Of a DNA stretch of 64,000 nt, positions 8,485 to 16,892 are shown one piece after another. Each line of letters starts with the position of its first letter. Positions within the stretch are counted from its first letter, which is position 1. The DNA comes from Chlorobiota bacterium (GTDB taxonomy: Bacteria; Bacteroidota; Bacteroidia; Bacteroidales; VadinHA17). A program made the translations under genes and the position numbers. The DNA lies in NCBI GenBank assembly GCA_013152085.1, contig JAADHC010000022.1:1-64000 (forward strand). Reading direction: 5' to 3'. A model generated the notes under the pieces. The model saw only the letters and a list, made by a program, of their open reading frames with translations, was not told where the DNA came from and made no database searches.

Positions 8485-8499
8485 AATAAACAATATAAA

Positions 8500-9639
8500 A
8501 TGAAGAAAATACTGTTCATTGACCGGGACGGGACACTGGTAAAAGAACCGGATGATTACCAGCTGGATGATTTCGGTAAACTTGAATTTTATCCCGGGGC
8601 CATTTCATGGCTTGCCCGTATCGCAGACGAACTCGATTTTCTCCTGGTGATGGTAACCAACCAGGATGGCCTGGGGACAGACAGTTTTCCCGAAACGGAA
8701 TTTTGGCCCGTTCACAATCTCATCCTGAAAACTTTTGAAAATGAGGGAGTTACATTTGAAAATGTGATCATTGACAGGACATTTCCCGAAGACAATGCGC
8801 CCACGCGCAAACCGGGTACTGACTTGTTGCAGGATTATATGGCGGGGGACTATGACCTGACCGGATCGTTTGTGATCGGAGACCGGATTACCGATGTCAT
8901 TCTGGCACACAATCTGGGTGCCCGGGCCATCTGGCTGGATGACGGTACGGCACCGGGTGGAAATGAAACCGTATGGAACCACGAGAACCTGAAGAAGGCT
9001 GTTGTATTGAAAACCACTTCATGGAAGGATATCTACACCTTTCTCCGGGCGACCGGACGTCAGGTAACCCTGTCAAGAAAAACACATGAAACAATGGTGA
9101 ACCTGACCCTTTCGCTTTCGGGTACAGGCAAAGCCGAAATCCGTACGGGACTCGGTTTCTTCGACCACATGCTCGGGCAACTGGCGTTTCACGGCGGGAT
9201 GGATCTGACGCTGGATGTTAAGGGCGATCTGCAAGTGGATGAACATCACACCATCGAAGATACTGCCATCACACTTGGACAGGCCGTACGGCAGGTAGCA
9301 GATCACATCCCTGCGATAAACCGGTATGGTTTTGTCGTACCTATGGACGACAGTGTGGCTTCGGTAGCCGTGGATATGGGTGGGAGAAGTTATCTGCAGT
9401 GGGAAGTGGATTTTTCCCGCGAACGGATCGGTGATGTGCCTACGGAAATGTTCAAACATTTTTTCAGATCGTTTGCGGATGCTTCCGGATGTACCATCCG
9501 CATTGAAGCTGCGGGTGAAAATGAACATCATAAGGCCGAAGCTGTTTTCAAGGCTTTCGCACGTGCCCTGTCCGGAGCATTGGCTTTAAAGGAAAATAAC
9601 CATGGCATTTCAACAAAAGGAGCGGAACAATGGCAATAG
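8500..9639 (+). CDS. hisB: Bifunctional histidinol-phosphatase / imidazoleglycerol-phosphate dehydratase
   Basis: HisB here is a fusion of 379 residues that carries out two steps. Residues 1 to about 165 are a HAD-family histidinol-phosphatase with the nucleophile motif FIDRDGTL, the lysine region RKPGTDLL and GDRITD. About 185-379 are the imidazoleglycerol-phosphate dehydratase, with the metal-binding histidines in FDHMLGQLAFHG, DEHHTIED and NEHHKAEA. The fused form is also known from enterobacteria, and it explains why no separate phosphatase gene is in the operon. It follows hisC by 15 bases, and its end overlaps the hisH start by ten bases. Confidence 0.95.
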   Translation: MKKILFIDRDGTLVKEPDDYQLDDFGKLEFYPGAISWLARIADELDFLLVMVTNQDGLGTDSFPETEFWPVHNLILKTFENEGVTFENVIIDRTFPEDNAPTRKPGTDLLQDYMAGDYDLTGSFVIGDRITDVILAHNLGARAIWLDDGTAPGGNETVWNHENLKKAVVLKTTSWKDIYTFLRATGRQVTLSRKTHETMVNLTLSLSGTGKAEIRTGLGFFDHMLGQLAFHGGMDLTLDVKGDLQVDEHHTIEDTAITLGQAVRQVADHIPAINRYGFVVPMDDSVASVAVDMGGRSYLQWEVDFSRERIGDVPTEMFKHFFRSFADASGCTIRIEAAGENEHHKAEAVFKAFARALSGALALKENNHGISTKGAEQWQ

Positions 9640-10232
9640 TTGCTGTAGTGGATTATGGTGCCGGGAACAGCCGGTCGGTTTTGTATGCTTTGCAACGCTT
9701 AAGTGTTGATGCGGTTTTTACTGCCGATCCTGATACCATCCGCAGGGCGGACAAGGTGATCTTTCCCGGTGTGGGGAATGCCGGCAGCGCTATGAAAAAA
9801 CTTAAAAATACCGGCCTGGATACGGTGATTCCCGGCCTTCAACAACCGGTACTCGGTGTGTGCCTCGGACTGCAACTGATGTGCCGCCATACTACTGAAG
9901 AGGATACCCGCGGAATGGGAATCTTTGATTCCGGGGTTACCCATTTTGCTTCACAGGCGGAGCGGATGTCCGGACTGAAAATTCCACACATGGGCTGGAA
10001 TGTGGTTGATGGGAATAAAGGGCATTTGCTTTCCGGGATCCCGGAGAATAGTTATTTTTATTTTGTGCACGGTTATTTTGCAGAAGTAAGCAGATGGACA
10101 ACCGGTACTACTGATTACGGTTTGATATTTTCTTCGGTTATGGAAAAGGACAACTTTTTCGCCACCCAGTTTCACCCGGAAAAATCGGGCGATTCAGGTG
10201 AAGCGGTATTAAAAAACTTTTTAGCCTTATGA
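9630..10232 (+). CDS. hisH: Imidazole glycerol phosphate synthase, glutamine amidotransferase subunit
   Basis: HisH hydrolyses glutamine and passes ammonia to HisF. The 200-residue protein is a class I amidotransferase. The catalytic Cys is in GVCLGLQLMC and the His-Glu pair is in FHPEKSG, with the oxyanion-region motif PGVGNAGSAM nearer the start. The gene overlaps hisB by ten bases and hisA by four, as expected for coordinated translation. Confidence 0.95.
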   Translation: MAIVAVVDYGAGNSRSVLYALQRLSVDAVFTADPDTIRRADKVIFPGVGNAGSAMKKLKNTGLDTVIPGLQQPVLGVCLGLQLMCRHTTEEDTRGMGIFDSGVTHFASQAERMSGLKIPHMGWNVVDGNKGHLLSGIPENSYFYFVHGYFAEVSRWTTGTTDYGLIFSSVMEKDNFFATQFHPEKSGDSGEAVLKNFLAL

Positions 10233-10948
10233 TCGAAATCTTTCCGGCCATTGATCTGATTGACGGGAAAACGGTGCGTCTGCGCGAAGGCAGATTCAGT
10301 GATAAAACCGTGTATGGATCAGAACCTGTGGAAATCGCAAAAAAGTACGCAAAATCGGGATACCGGAACCTGCACCTGGTTGATCTGGATGGCGCCCGTA
10401 CCGGCAGGATCAGGCATCTTGAGATTTTACGGGAAATTACGGAAAATACCGGCCTGCACGTGGATTTCGGAGGAGGAGTACGTACGGATGATGACGTGCA
10501 CAAAATACTGAATGCCGGAGCCAGGCAGGTAAATGTTGGCAGTATTGCTGTCAGGGAGCCTCTCCTCCTGAAACAATGGATCACTACCTTCGGAATTGAC
10601 CGATTCATCGCTTCGGTCGACCTGAGGAATGAAGTGCCTGCAGTATATGGCTGGCAGCAGGAGTCGGATATTTCCTGGCAAACGGTTATACAAAACCTGG
10701 AGGATCTGGGAATAACCTTTTTTTCTGTGACGGCGATCCGCCGGGATGGAAAGATGAAAGGGGCGGATATTGAACTATACCGTAAAATACGCGCTGCGTT
10801 TCCGGAAATTTCACTGATTGCCAGTGGTGGTGTCAGTTCAGTGGATGAAATCCGTATCCTGGATGCCATGGGAATGTACGGGGTAATTGTGGGGAAGGCT
10901 TTACTGGATGGGAAAATGGATATAAATGAACTAAAAGAATATTTGTGA
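10229..10948 (+). CDS. hisA: ProFAR isomerase
   Basis: HisA opens the ribose ring of ProFAR to give PRFAR, the substrate of HisF. The 239-residue sequence is a beta-alpha barrel with two phosphate-binding halves. The N-terminal catalytic Asp lies in [14 protein letters not shown], the middle has [12 protein letters not shown], and the second phosphate site is IASGGVSS. The gene lies between hisH and hisF with short overlaps on both sides. The arrangement and motifs rule out its close relative HisF. Confidence 0.95.
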   Translation: MIEIFPAIDLIDGKTVRLREGRFSDKTVYGSEPVEIAKKYAKSGYRNLHLVDLDGARTGRIRHLEILREITENTGLHVDFGGGVRTDDDVHKILNAGARQVNVGSIAVREPLLLKQWITTFGIDRFIASVDLRNEVPAVYGWQQESDISWQTVIQNLEDLGITFFSVTAIRRDGKMKGADIELYRKIRAAFPEISLIASGGVSSVDEIRILDAMGMYGVIVGKALLDGKMDINELKEYL

Positions 10949-11706
10949 TGTTAACTTTCCGGATCATACCCTGCCTGGATGTCCGTGACGGACGAACGGT
11001 GAAAGGCGTGAATTTCCTGAACCTTGCCGATGCCGGCGACCCGGTCGAACTGGCTGCCACTTACCGGGATGAGGGTGCCGATGAACTGGTCTTTCTTGAC
11101 ATCACGGCAACTCATGAACGGCGGAAAACATTGTTGTTTCTTGTAAAAAAAGTGGCGGAAAAACTGAACATCCCCTTTACCGTGGGCGGCGGTATAAGTA
11201 CGGTGGAGGATGTCGGGGCATTGCTGCAGGCCGGTGCGGATAAGATCTCCGTGAACTCTGCCGCAGTGTGCAGCCCCGAACTGATCAGCGAACTGGCCTG
11301 GCATTTCGGCAGCCAGTGTGTGGTGGTTGCCGTGGATGCCAAGAAAACATCCGGAGGAGCCTGGCAGGTCTTTACAGCCGGCGGCAGGACACCCACCGAC
11401 CGCGAACTCTTTTCGTGGGTGAGAGAGGCAGAAGAGCGAGGTGCCGGAGAGATCCTTTTTACATCCATGGACCATGACGGTACACGGAAAGGATATGCCA
11501 ATGAAGCTCTCGCCAGGATCTCAGAAACCCTGAACATCCCGGTAATTGCTTCCGGCGGTGCCGGCAAACCTGAAGATTTTTACAATGCCTGGAAAAAAGG
11601 GAAAGCCGACGCTGCCCTGGCAGCAGGATTGTTTCATTATAAAGAACTTTCTATTAATACCCTGAAAGAATACCTGCGTTCAAGGAACGTACCGGTACGG
11701 ATTTAA
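10948..11706 (+). CDS. hisF: Imidazole glycerol phosphate synthase, cyclase subunit
   Basis: HisF uses ammonia from HisH to convert PRFAR to imidazole glycerol phosphate and AICAR. The 252-residue barrel starts [20 protein letters not shown], with the first catalytic Asp in CLDV. The second is in [11 protein letters not shown], and phosphate sites appear in VGGGIST and [11 protein letters not shown]. The ATG at 10948 overlaps the hisA stop by one base (TGATG). An in-frame GTG one codon earlier is possible, but the ATG fits the family start. Confidence 0.95.
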   Translation: MLTFRIIPCLDVRDGRTVKGVNFLNLADAGDPVELAATYRDEGADELVFLDITATHERRKTLLFLVKKVAEKLNIPFTVGGGISTVEDVGALLQAGADKISVNSAAVCSPELISELAWHFGSQCVVVAVDAKKTSGGAWQVFTAGGRTPTDRELFSWVREAEERGAGEILFTSMDHDGTRKGYANEALARISETLNIPVIASGGAGKPEDFYNAWKKGKADAALAAGLFHYKELSINTLKEYLRSRNVPVRI

Positions 11707-11718
11707 AACAAACAGATA

Positions 11719-12321
11719 ATGGATTTGAATTTTGAAAAAAACAATGGTCTGATCCCGGCGATTATCCAGGATGCAAACACCCGCCGGGTGTTGATGATGG
11801 GTTACATGAACCGTGAGGCCTGGGAGAAAACACAGTCCGGGAAGCTGGTCACCTTTTACAGCCGCAGCCGGAAAACCCTGTGGACCAAAGGGGAAACCAG
11901 CGGGAATTTCCTGCATTTTGTTGATGCGAAACCCGATTGTGATCACGATACCCTGCTTATCCGTGCGATTCCCGACGGTCCGGTTTGCCACATGGGAACG
12001 GATACCTGCTGGGGGGAGGAAAACATACAAACACCGGGTGACTTCTTAAAGGATCTGGAAGATTTGTTAAAAGAAAGAAAAACGAATCGTCCCGTGGGTT
12101 CCTATACGGTAAAACTGTTTGATGCAGGTATTAAAAAGATTGCCCAGAAGGTGGGCGAGGAGGCTGTGGAAACCATCCTCGAAGCCGAAAACGGTACCGA
12201 TGAACGTTTCCTGAGCGAAGCCGCCGACCTGCTATACCATCTCTTAACCCTTCTTGTGGCGAAAGAACTGAGCCTGAATGATCTGGTGGAGGAACTGGAA
12301 AGGAGAAGGAGAGAGGGGTAA
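11719..12321 (+). CDS. hisIE: Phosphoribosyl-AMP cyclohydrolase / phosphoribosyl-ATP pyrophosphatase
   Basis: This fusion performs the second and third pathway steps. Residues about 1-105 are the HisI cyclohydrolase, with SRKTLWTKGETSGN and the zinc ligands in DCDHDTLL and CHMGTDTCW. Residues about 110-200 are the HisE pyrophosphatase, an all-alpha MazG-like domain with the metal-binding GEEAVETILEA and DLLYHLL. It is the last gene of the operon, 12 bases after hisF. No clear terminator follows; the sequence passes into low-complexity purine repeats. Confidence 0.95.
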   Translation: MDLNFEKNNGLIPAIIQDANTRRVLMMGYMNREAWEKTQSGKLVTFYSRSRKTLWTKGETSGNFLHFVDAKPDCDHDTLLIRAIPDGPVCHMGTDTCWGEENIQTPGDFLKDLEDLLKERKTNRPVGSYTVKLFDAGIKKIAQKVGEEAVETILEAENGTDERFLSEAADLLYHLLTLLVAKELSLNDLVEELERRRREG

Positions 12322-12402
12322 GGATAAAGTAAAAAGTAAAAAGGAAAAAGTAAAAAGTGATTTGCCTTGTATTAGATCCTCCTGAAACCAGGTTCGAGGA
12401 AA

Positions 12403-12490
12403 ACCGCAAGGGCTCAATGTTGCGAAGATGCGCCAGGAAAGCACATTCCGGTATCCTCGCGTTACTTTGCGTCATAGCGTCTTTTCGGCG
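12403..12490. repeat. Imperfect inverted repeat related to 3746-3838
   Basis: The right part (12455-12490, CCTCGCGTTACTTTGCGTCA and on) is the reverse complement of the AACCGC...GACGCAA...ACGCAAAGG type arm seen at 3801-3838. The left part (12403-12440, from AACCGCAAGGGC) resembles a diverged second arm. Function is unknown; it looks like a dispersed palindromic intergenic element. Confidence 0.5.
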
Positions 12491-12627
12491 AGCAAGTTTG
12501 CAACTGATCCCGCATGAACACAGACGGTACGAGGTTGCGCGATGAGACATGTGAGAGGAGGATGGTTTTTGAAGTTCAAAGATTAATGCCCGAAGGTTGA
12601 AGCTTAACGTAACCGGATCAGGTCTGA

Positions 12628-12771
12628 CAGGTTGTGCTTGACATTCTTGATGCCCTGAATTTTCTTCATACCCGGGCATTGGTTCATACCGATATCAAAC
12701 CGGCTAACATAATCCTGCAGGATCGGGGGAAAGAGATATTCCATGCTCTCCTCATTGATCCCGGCGAAATG
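12628..12771 (+). pseudogene. Relic of a Hanks-type Ser/Thr protein kinase
   Basis: In this frame 48 codons contain VHTDIKPANIIL. That fits the kinase catalytic loop HxDxKPxN, preceded by LDALNFLHTR as in the helix before the loop. It is followed by HALLIDPGE, which resembles the magnesium-binding LIDFGE with Phe changed to Pro. A TGA stands just upstream (12625), and the resemblance ends where the heptamer repeat begins. No glycine-rich loop or C-lobe is present nearby. It can only be a fragment and is unlikely to make a functional kinase. The evidence is motif-based; a profile search was not possible. Confidence 0.5.
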
Positions 12772-12791
12772 CCCTTTTATCACACTTCCTT

Positions 12792-12854
12792 CATCCTTCA
12801 TCCTTCATCGTTCATCCTTCATCGTTCATCGTTCATCCTTCATCGTTCATCCTT
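12792..12854. repeat. Heptamer tandem repeat CATCCTT/CATCGTT, nine units
   Basis: Nine contiguous 7-base units follow one another, five CATCCTT and four CATCGTT. The array overlaps the last codons and the stop of the minus-strand peptidase gene (12840-15008), whose final KDER and TGA are written by the first two units in its reading direction. Confidence 0.9.
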
Positions 12855-15008
12855 CAAAAGGTGTCTGATCAGAAAATCTGCTGTGGATTCATCTACCAGC
12901 ACCTGGTTCGAATGCAGCAGGAAATGATGGGTGTCATCAACGATCGTCAGTGTTTCCATGGGAACATTGCGTTTGAGCAGGCGTTGGACCAGGTCGGTGG
13001 AATGCACAAAATTTACATTCCGGTCATCATCCGCATGAATGATCAATACCGGGGAAGTCCAGGTTTTAACGTAAGCATTGGGAGAAGACAACCATGTAAC
13101 CCGGGCCGCTTTTTCGGCATCGGGAGCCTTTTCGTATCGATGCGGATAGAGATAGTTTTGTACCCGACCCATACTGCGATCGTGGACGCCTGATATATCC
13201 ACCCCTGCTGCAAAGATATCGGAGTTGCGTGCCAGGGCCATTGCCGTCAGATATCCGCCGTATGACCCTCCGTAGATTCCGATCCTGGATCCGTCAACAA
13301 AAGGCTGGGTTGCCAGCCATTCCCCTGCTGCCTTGATATCCTGATATTCCGAAGCTCCGCGCGGACCGGCATGTTTGGGATGATGAAAATGGTAACCGTA
13401 TCCAATTCCGAGCCGGTAGTTAACAGACAAGACGACAAAACCCTTGTTCACAAGGTATTGATTGACGGCATAAGCATTGGAGTAGTAGGAGGAATAGTGC
13501 CAGCCGAGTAGCATCTGTCTTGGCGGTCCCCCATGTACAAAGATTACCGCCGGTTTTTTCTTTGTCCCTCCCTTTGGAACAAACAGATCGGCATGTACTT
13601 CTGTGCCGTCAGGTGCGTTAAAGATTACCTGTGTCGGGGTAATCAATGATTTCGTAGGGTAATCCTCAGGAATAAGATCTGCTCCCAACAGCGATGTTTT
13701 ATGATCTGCCAGGTTCATAACTGCCGGAAGGGGAGGACGCTTTGCTGTGGCGCTGATGTAAATCATCGACTTCCCGTCTCCGGTAATAAACGGGGTCCAC
13801 TCCAGTCCGGTACCGGGTGTTATTATTTCCATATCTGCTTTGTCTACCGAAACCCTTACGATATGTCGCCGTTCCAGGTCGAGAGGATCCGGACCGGTAT
13901 TTCCGGCAAACACCAGTTGTTTTCCGTCTGCACTTATGGAAATGTATTCTGCCATGAAATTTCCGGGCGTGAGCAACAGGGCTTTCCCTCCGTTTTCAGG
14001 TATCGAGTAGAGGTGTGGCCAGCCATCCTGATAGGAAAGGAAAACTATCCGTCCGGCACCCCAGTGGAGATTGCTGCGCCCCTGCGTGGTAGGATAAGAC
14101 CCTTCGGGCGTATCCGGCGATTTCCACACAATCCGTGCGTTGCCTGTCCGGATGTCTGCGGTCAGGATTTTCCATGGATTTGGTTCGGGACTGAGAATGG
14201 AGTCCGGGGCTCCGCCTTCTCCTGCCATCCGGACAAAAGCCACTTTCTTACTGTCCGGCGACCAGCGTGGAATGTTATCATAGGTAAAGGCCGGATCAAG
14301 CCAGACAATGGGTTTATCCTGCCCGGAAAAGATACCGATAAAAGCATGATCGTTCCGGTACGACCGGAATGCCAGCTTTTTGCCGTCAGGACTCCAGCGG
14401 GGATATCCATTACGCCCCCGTGCATTAAACAATTGGCCCGGTTTTGATGATCCGTCTATGGGAACGCCCCAGAGCTGTCCTTTCCTGACAAAAATAACGC
14501 TGTCGGAAAGGGGAGAAATAACAGGGGAGGTGCCTTCCCCAAGCAGGATGGGATCTCCCCCGGAGAAAGGGATACTCCAAATCTGTACTTTCGGTGGTTC
14601 TGGCAGGTGGCGCGGATTTACCGGCAGCGCATCATCCCAGTTGGCTCCGAAATCACCGCCACGGATATAAACACACCACTTTCCGTCAGCAGAAAGTTTT
14701 ACACTACTAAGTTCCTGCCCTTCATCCTCGAGGTATGGAGTGAGGCGGCGCGGAGTGAATTCAGGACCTTCAGCTACATAAATATTCCGCAGTCCGTTGA
14801 AATTGATCGTCCATGCTACATGAGACCCGGTAGCAGCCACTGTCATTCCCGAAGGAAAAGGGAAACTGAGTACCTGCTTCATGGTAAAGGATTTGCCACG
14901 GGCAGAAAGATTACCGGGGGAGAATATCCACAGAAGTCCAAGAAACAACAGGGCCGGAAAATAAATCCTGTGCCTGTCAGGTTGATGATGAATTGATGTT
15001 GTTTTCAT
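12840..15008 (-). CDS. Secreted S9 family serine peptidase (acylaminoacyl/prolyl oligopeptidase type)
   Basis: The 722-residue protein has a signal peptide (about residues 1-36, ending SARG). A beta-propeller of PD40/WD40-like repeats with recurring WSPDGKK and ISADGKQ strands spans about 40-430. The C-terminal alpha/beta hydrolase spans about 450-722. The catalytic Ser582 is in GGSYGGYL, the Asp in IHADDDRN, and the His in DDTHHFLL. It probably cleaves short peptides in the periplasm. It is related to the 270-2438 peptidase only at the level of the S9 superfamily. The last four codons and the stop lie inside a heptamer repeat, which suggests that the original C-terminus was replaced or trimmed when the repeat arose. 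Confidence 0.92.
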   Translation of the reverse strand: MKTTSIHHQPDRHRIYFPALLFLGLLWIFSPGNLSARGKSFTMKQVLSFPFPSGMTVAATGSHVAWTINFNGLRNIYVAEGPEFTPRRLTPYLEDEGQELSSVKLSADGKWCVYIRGGDFGANWDDALPVNPRHLPEPPKVQIWSIPFSGGDPILLGEGTSPVISPLSDSVIFVRKGQLWGVPIDGSSKPGQLFNARGRNGYPRWSPDGKKLAFRSYRNDHAFIGIFSGQDKPIVWLDPAFTYDNIPRWSPDSKKVAFVRMAGEGGAPDSILSPEPNPWKILTADIRTGNARIVWKSPDTPEGSYPTTQGRSNLHWGAGRIVFLSYQDGWPHLYSIPENGGKALLLTPGNFMAEYISISADGKQLVFAGNTGPDPLDLERRHIVRVSVDKADMEIITPGTGLEWTPFITGDGKSMIYISATAKRPPLPAVMNLADHKTSLLGADLIPEDYPTKSLITPTQVIFNAPDGTEVHADLFVPKGGTKKKPAVIFVHGGPPRQMLLGWHYSSYYSNAYAVNQYLVNKGFVVLSVNYRLGIGYGYHFHHPKHAGPRGASEYQDIKAAGEWLATQPFVDGSRIGIYGGSYGGYLTAMALARNSDIFAAGVDISGVHDRSMGRVQNYLYPHRYEKAPDAEKAARVTWLSSPNAYVKTWTSPVLIIHADDDRNVNFVHSTDLVQRLLKRNVPMETLTIVDDTHHFLLHSNQVLVDESTADFLIRHLLKDER

Positions 15009-15039
15009 GATAAGATCAGTGATTAAATGAATATCGTGA

Positions 15040-15116
15040 ATAAAATTATAATTAATATGTATTATAATATATATTATAATGAAGAATATAATATATATTT
15101 AAATATGTATATTATA
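15040..15116. repeat. Very AT-rich tract with a 20-bp perfect palindrome
   Basis: The tract upstream of the S9 peptidase start is almost wholly A and T, with repeated TATTATA and ATATAT units. Bases 15061-15080 (ATTATAATATATATTATAAT) equal their own reverse complement. It lies between the barrel-protein stop and the peptidase promoter region and could be a regulator site or a bendable spacer. No function can be assigned. Confidence 0.6.
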
Positions 15117-15187
15117 GAAGCAGGTTCCATACATTACTTATTTGTTTCTACCTTCATACTTTCCTCAGAACTATAAACGATCCCTCT

Positions 15188-16567
15188 TTAAAACAGATAA
15201 TTCAACCCGATATAAATTCCGGTGGTCCCGTCCTGCGGATCGAGGGCTTTCCCGAAATCGAAGGAGATAATAAAGTTTTCGTTCATAGCCACCCGTAGCC
15301 CGCCGCCGACACTGGAATGCAGCGATTCTTTTTTATTGGAAAAATAATCACTCATCTCCTCATCCGGTGCCAGGATCACCCCGGAAGTATTCACATCTAC
15401 CTTTTGAACGACCATCCCTCCATCCCAGAAAGCATTCAGGGCGAGGTAAAGGTTCTGGTTCAGGAACCGTGTATGGACAAATTTCCATCTCAGCTCGGCA
15501 TTTCCGTAAACAAATCCCTTTCCTACGATCCTGTCCCTCAGGATACCCCGCAATGTTTTCGCGCCCCCAAGGCCCTCTGAATAGGCTCCTTTCATAAATG
15601 TGGTCATCATCAGCGGATAGGAATAAAACGGGACTTTCCCGCCGAGTGTTCCCTGATAGGCCAGGCGATAGGCAAAGGAAAGATCTCGCTTGATGAGGGT
15701 GAAATACTGCCGGTGTATAATGGCAAATTTGGTATGGCCGAAGGATCCGTTGCCCAGGAATCCGGGGGCTGTCTGGATGACTGCTTCAGTCCATATGCCT
15801 TTCATCGGGTTGGGTTCATTATCGCGGCTGTCATAGGAAATCCCGGCTTTAAGATAATTCAGCCAGCCTCCGTCTTTTTCTTCCGGGCTGATGATACCCC
15901 AGTTTACATACTTATCGTAGAGTACATCAGTATCGGGAAGTTTTTTATCATCCGCTTTCCCTTTGTTAAGTTTTGCCAGGTCTATGGGACCGGCCTGGAT
16001 ATTATATAAGGCAAGACCGGCAACGCCCCAGAAATTACTGTTTCCCAACTGTTTCTGCAAATCAACTTTGATCCGTAACATTTTCCGGTCGTATGCATAA
16101 AACATGCGGGTATGGTAGTTTACCATATCCTGATCATCCACCCATGAGGGGTTATAGGATGATTCATACCCGTTAAATCCGAAAAAATCCATCTTTTGGT
16201 CAGTAAGAAAACTCAGGTCGAAAGTCGTACGGATTCCTTTCAGGAGCTGGTCCGAATCATAGAAAAAACGATTAATTCCGCTTCCTTTGGTAAATCGGGA
16301 TACCTCAAAGTAGAGCGAATGATTATACCGGGGATAACGGCTCCCGTTACCGTAATCATACAGGTTCACTAAGGCCCCGTACTGAAATCCGAGGTCGGAA
16401 TCAAAAGTGATCGTGGGCAGGGCTCCGAAGTTCCAGCCGGTTTTTGTTTCTGAAAGTTCTGTAGTTTTTTTTCCGGTATCCTGGGCGTAAAGGATGATGG
16501 AAAATAACCCCAGCCATAATATAAAGGCAAATTTAATCGGTAAATGGTTAATCTCTTTCATATTCAT
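15188..16567 (-). CDS. BamA/TamA-like (Omp85 superfamily) outer-membrane beta-barrel
   Basis: The 459-residue protein has a signal peptide (to about residue 29, LYAQD). It then shows alternating amphipathic strands and ends in GIYIGLNYLF, with the terminal Phe used for barrel assembly. The region GGAKTLRGILRDRIVGKGFVYGNAELRWKF resembles the Omp85 surface-antigen pattern. POTRA domains are missing, so it is not BamA itself. Bacteroidota carry many such short barrels of unknown substrate. It lies downstream of the SusC1 promoter region in divergent orientation. Confidence 0.8.
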   Translation of the reverse strand: MNMKEINHLPIKFAFILWLGLFSIILYAQDTGKKTTELSETKTGWNFGALPTITFDSDLGFQYGALVNLYDYGNGSRYPRYNHSLYFEVSRFTKGSGINRFFYDSDQLLKGIRTTFDLSFLTDQKMDFFGFNGYESSYNPSWVDDQDMVNYHTRMFYAYDRKMLRIKVDLQKQLGNSNFWGVAGLALYNIQAGPIDLAKLNKGKADDKKLPDTDVLYDKYVNWGIISPEEKDGGWLNYLKAGISYDSRDNEPNPMKGIWTEAVIQTAPGFLGNGSFGHTKFAIIHRQYFTLIKRDLSFAYRLAYQGTLGGKVPFYSYPLMMTTFMKGAYSEGLGGAKTLRGILRDRIVGKGFVYGNAELRWKFVHTRFLNQNLYLALNAFWDGGMVVQKVDVNTSGVILAPDEEMSDYFSNKKESLHSSVGGGLRVAMNENFIISFDFGKALDPQDGTTGIYIGLNYLF

Positions 16568-16892
16568 AAGGTTTGTATTATTTATAGTTTAACAAGGTTT
16601 TTTTTTGATGAACATCTTCTGGCAGGTGATAAAAGTATAAAAATATCTATTCGGGATGAAATTTTGCATAATTATTCGAAAACGTTTGCAAAAGTTATAT
16701 TTAGTTCTATATATTTGTACTAACAGTATTTTTAACCTTATAAAAGTAGTTGTTCTTATTAATTTATACCTCTATGATATCCTCAGTCTGGGTTGTCTGA
16801 CCGGAAGAATAAATTTATGTTAATTTTCTGAGAAGACAACAGCAGATCTTATTTGAATTAAACCTTTTTTATTAACCTAAATCTTTATTACT
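16568..16892. other. Divergent promoter region between the barrel gene and SusC1
   Basis: The 325 bases are AT-rich and hold the SusC1 promoter at 16685-16717. That leaves an untranslated leader of about 170 bases before the SusC1 ATG, long enough for a regulatory RNA structure, but none was recognised by eye. No gene is seen. Confidence 0.55.
16685..16717 (+). promoter_or_regulatory. SusC1 promoter (Bacteroidota type)
   Basis: TTTG at 16685-16688, a 21-base spacer and TATATTTG at 16710-16717 match the Bacteroidota consensus, with the same spacing as the his promoter. Confidence 0.65.

Larger units (their letters stand above)
12322..12839. other. Gene-free stretch with repeats and a gene relic
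   Basis: After hisIE come purine-rich low-complexity repeats (about 12320-12360, AAAAAGTAAAAAG units), then a diverged inverted repeat related to 3746-3838 (about 12403-12490). A kinase-like relic (12628-12771) and the heptamer array beginning at 12792 follow. No intact gene was recognised. Confidence 0.6.

Noticed and set aside
12792-12854. Heptamer array as a CRISPR array
   Set aside because: The units are 7 bases and contiguous, with no spacers and no cas genes nearby.
12792-12854. Heptamer array as a phase-variation switch for the peptidase
   Set aside because: The stop codon lies in the second unit in reading direction, so gain or loss of later units cannot change the reading frame of the protein.
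13701-14447. Plus-strand open frame (248 codons)
   Set aside because: It is opposite the S9 peptidase propeller, whose repeats are clear on the minus strand; the plus-strand product has no motif.
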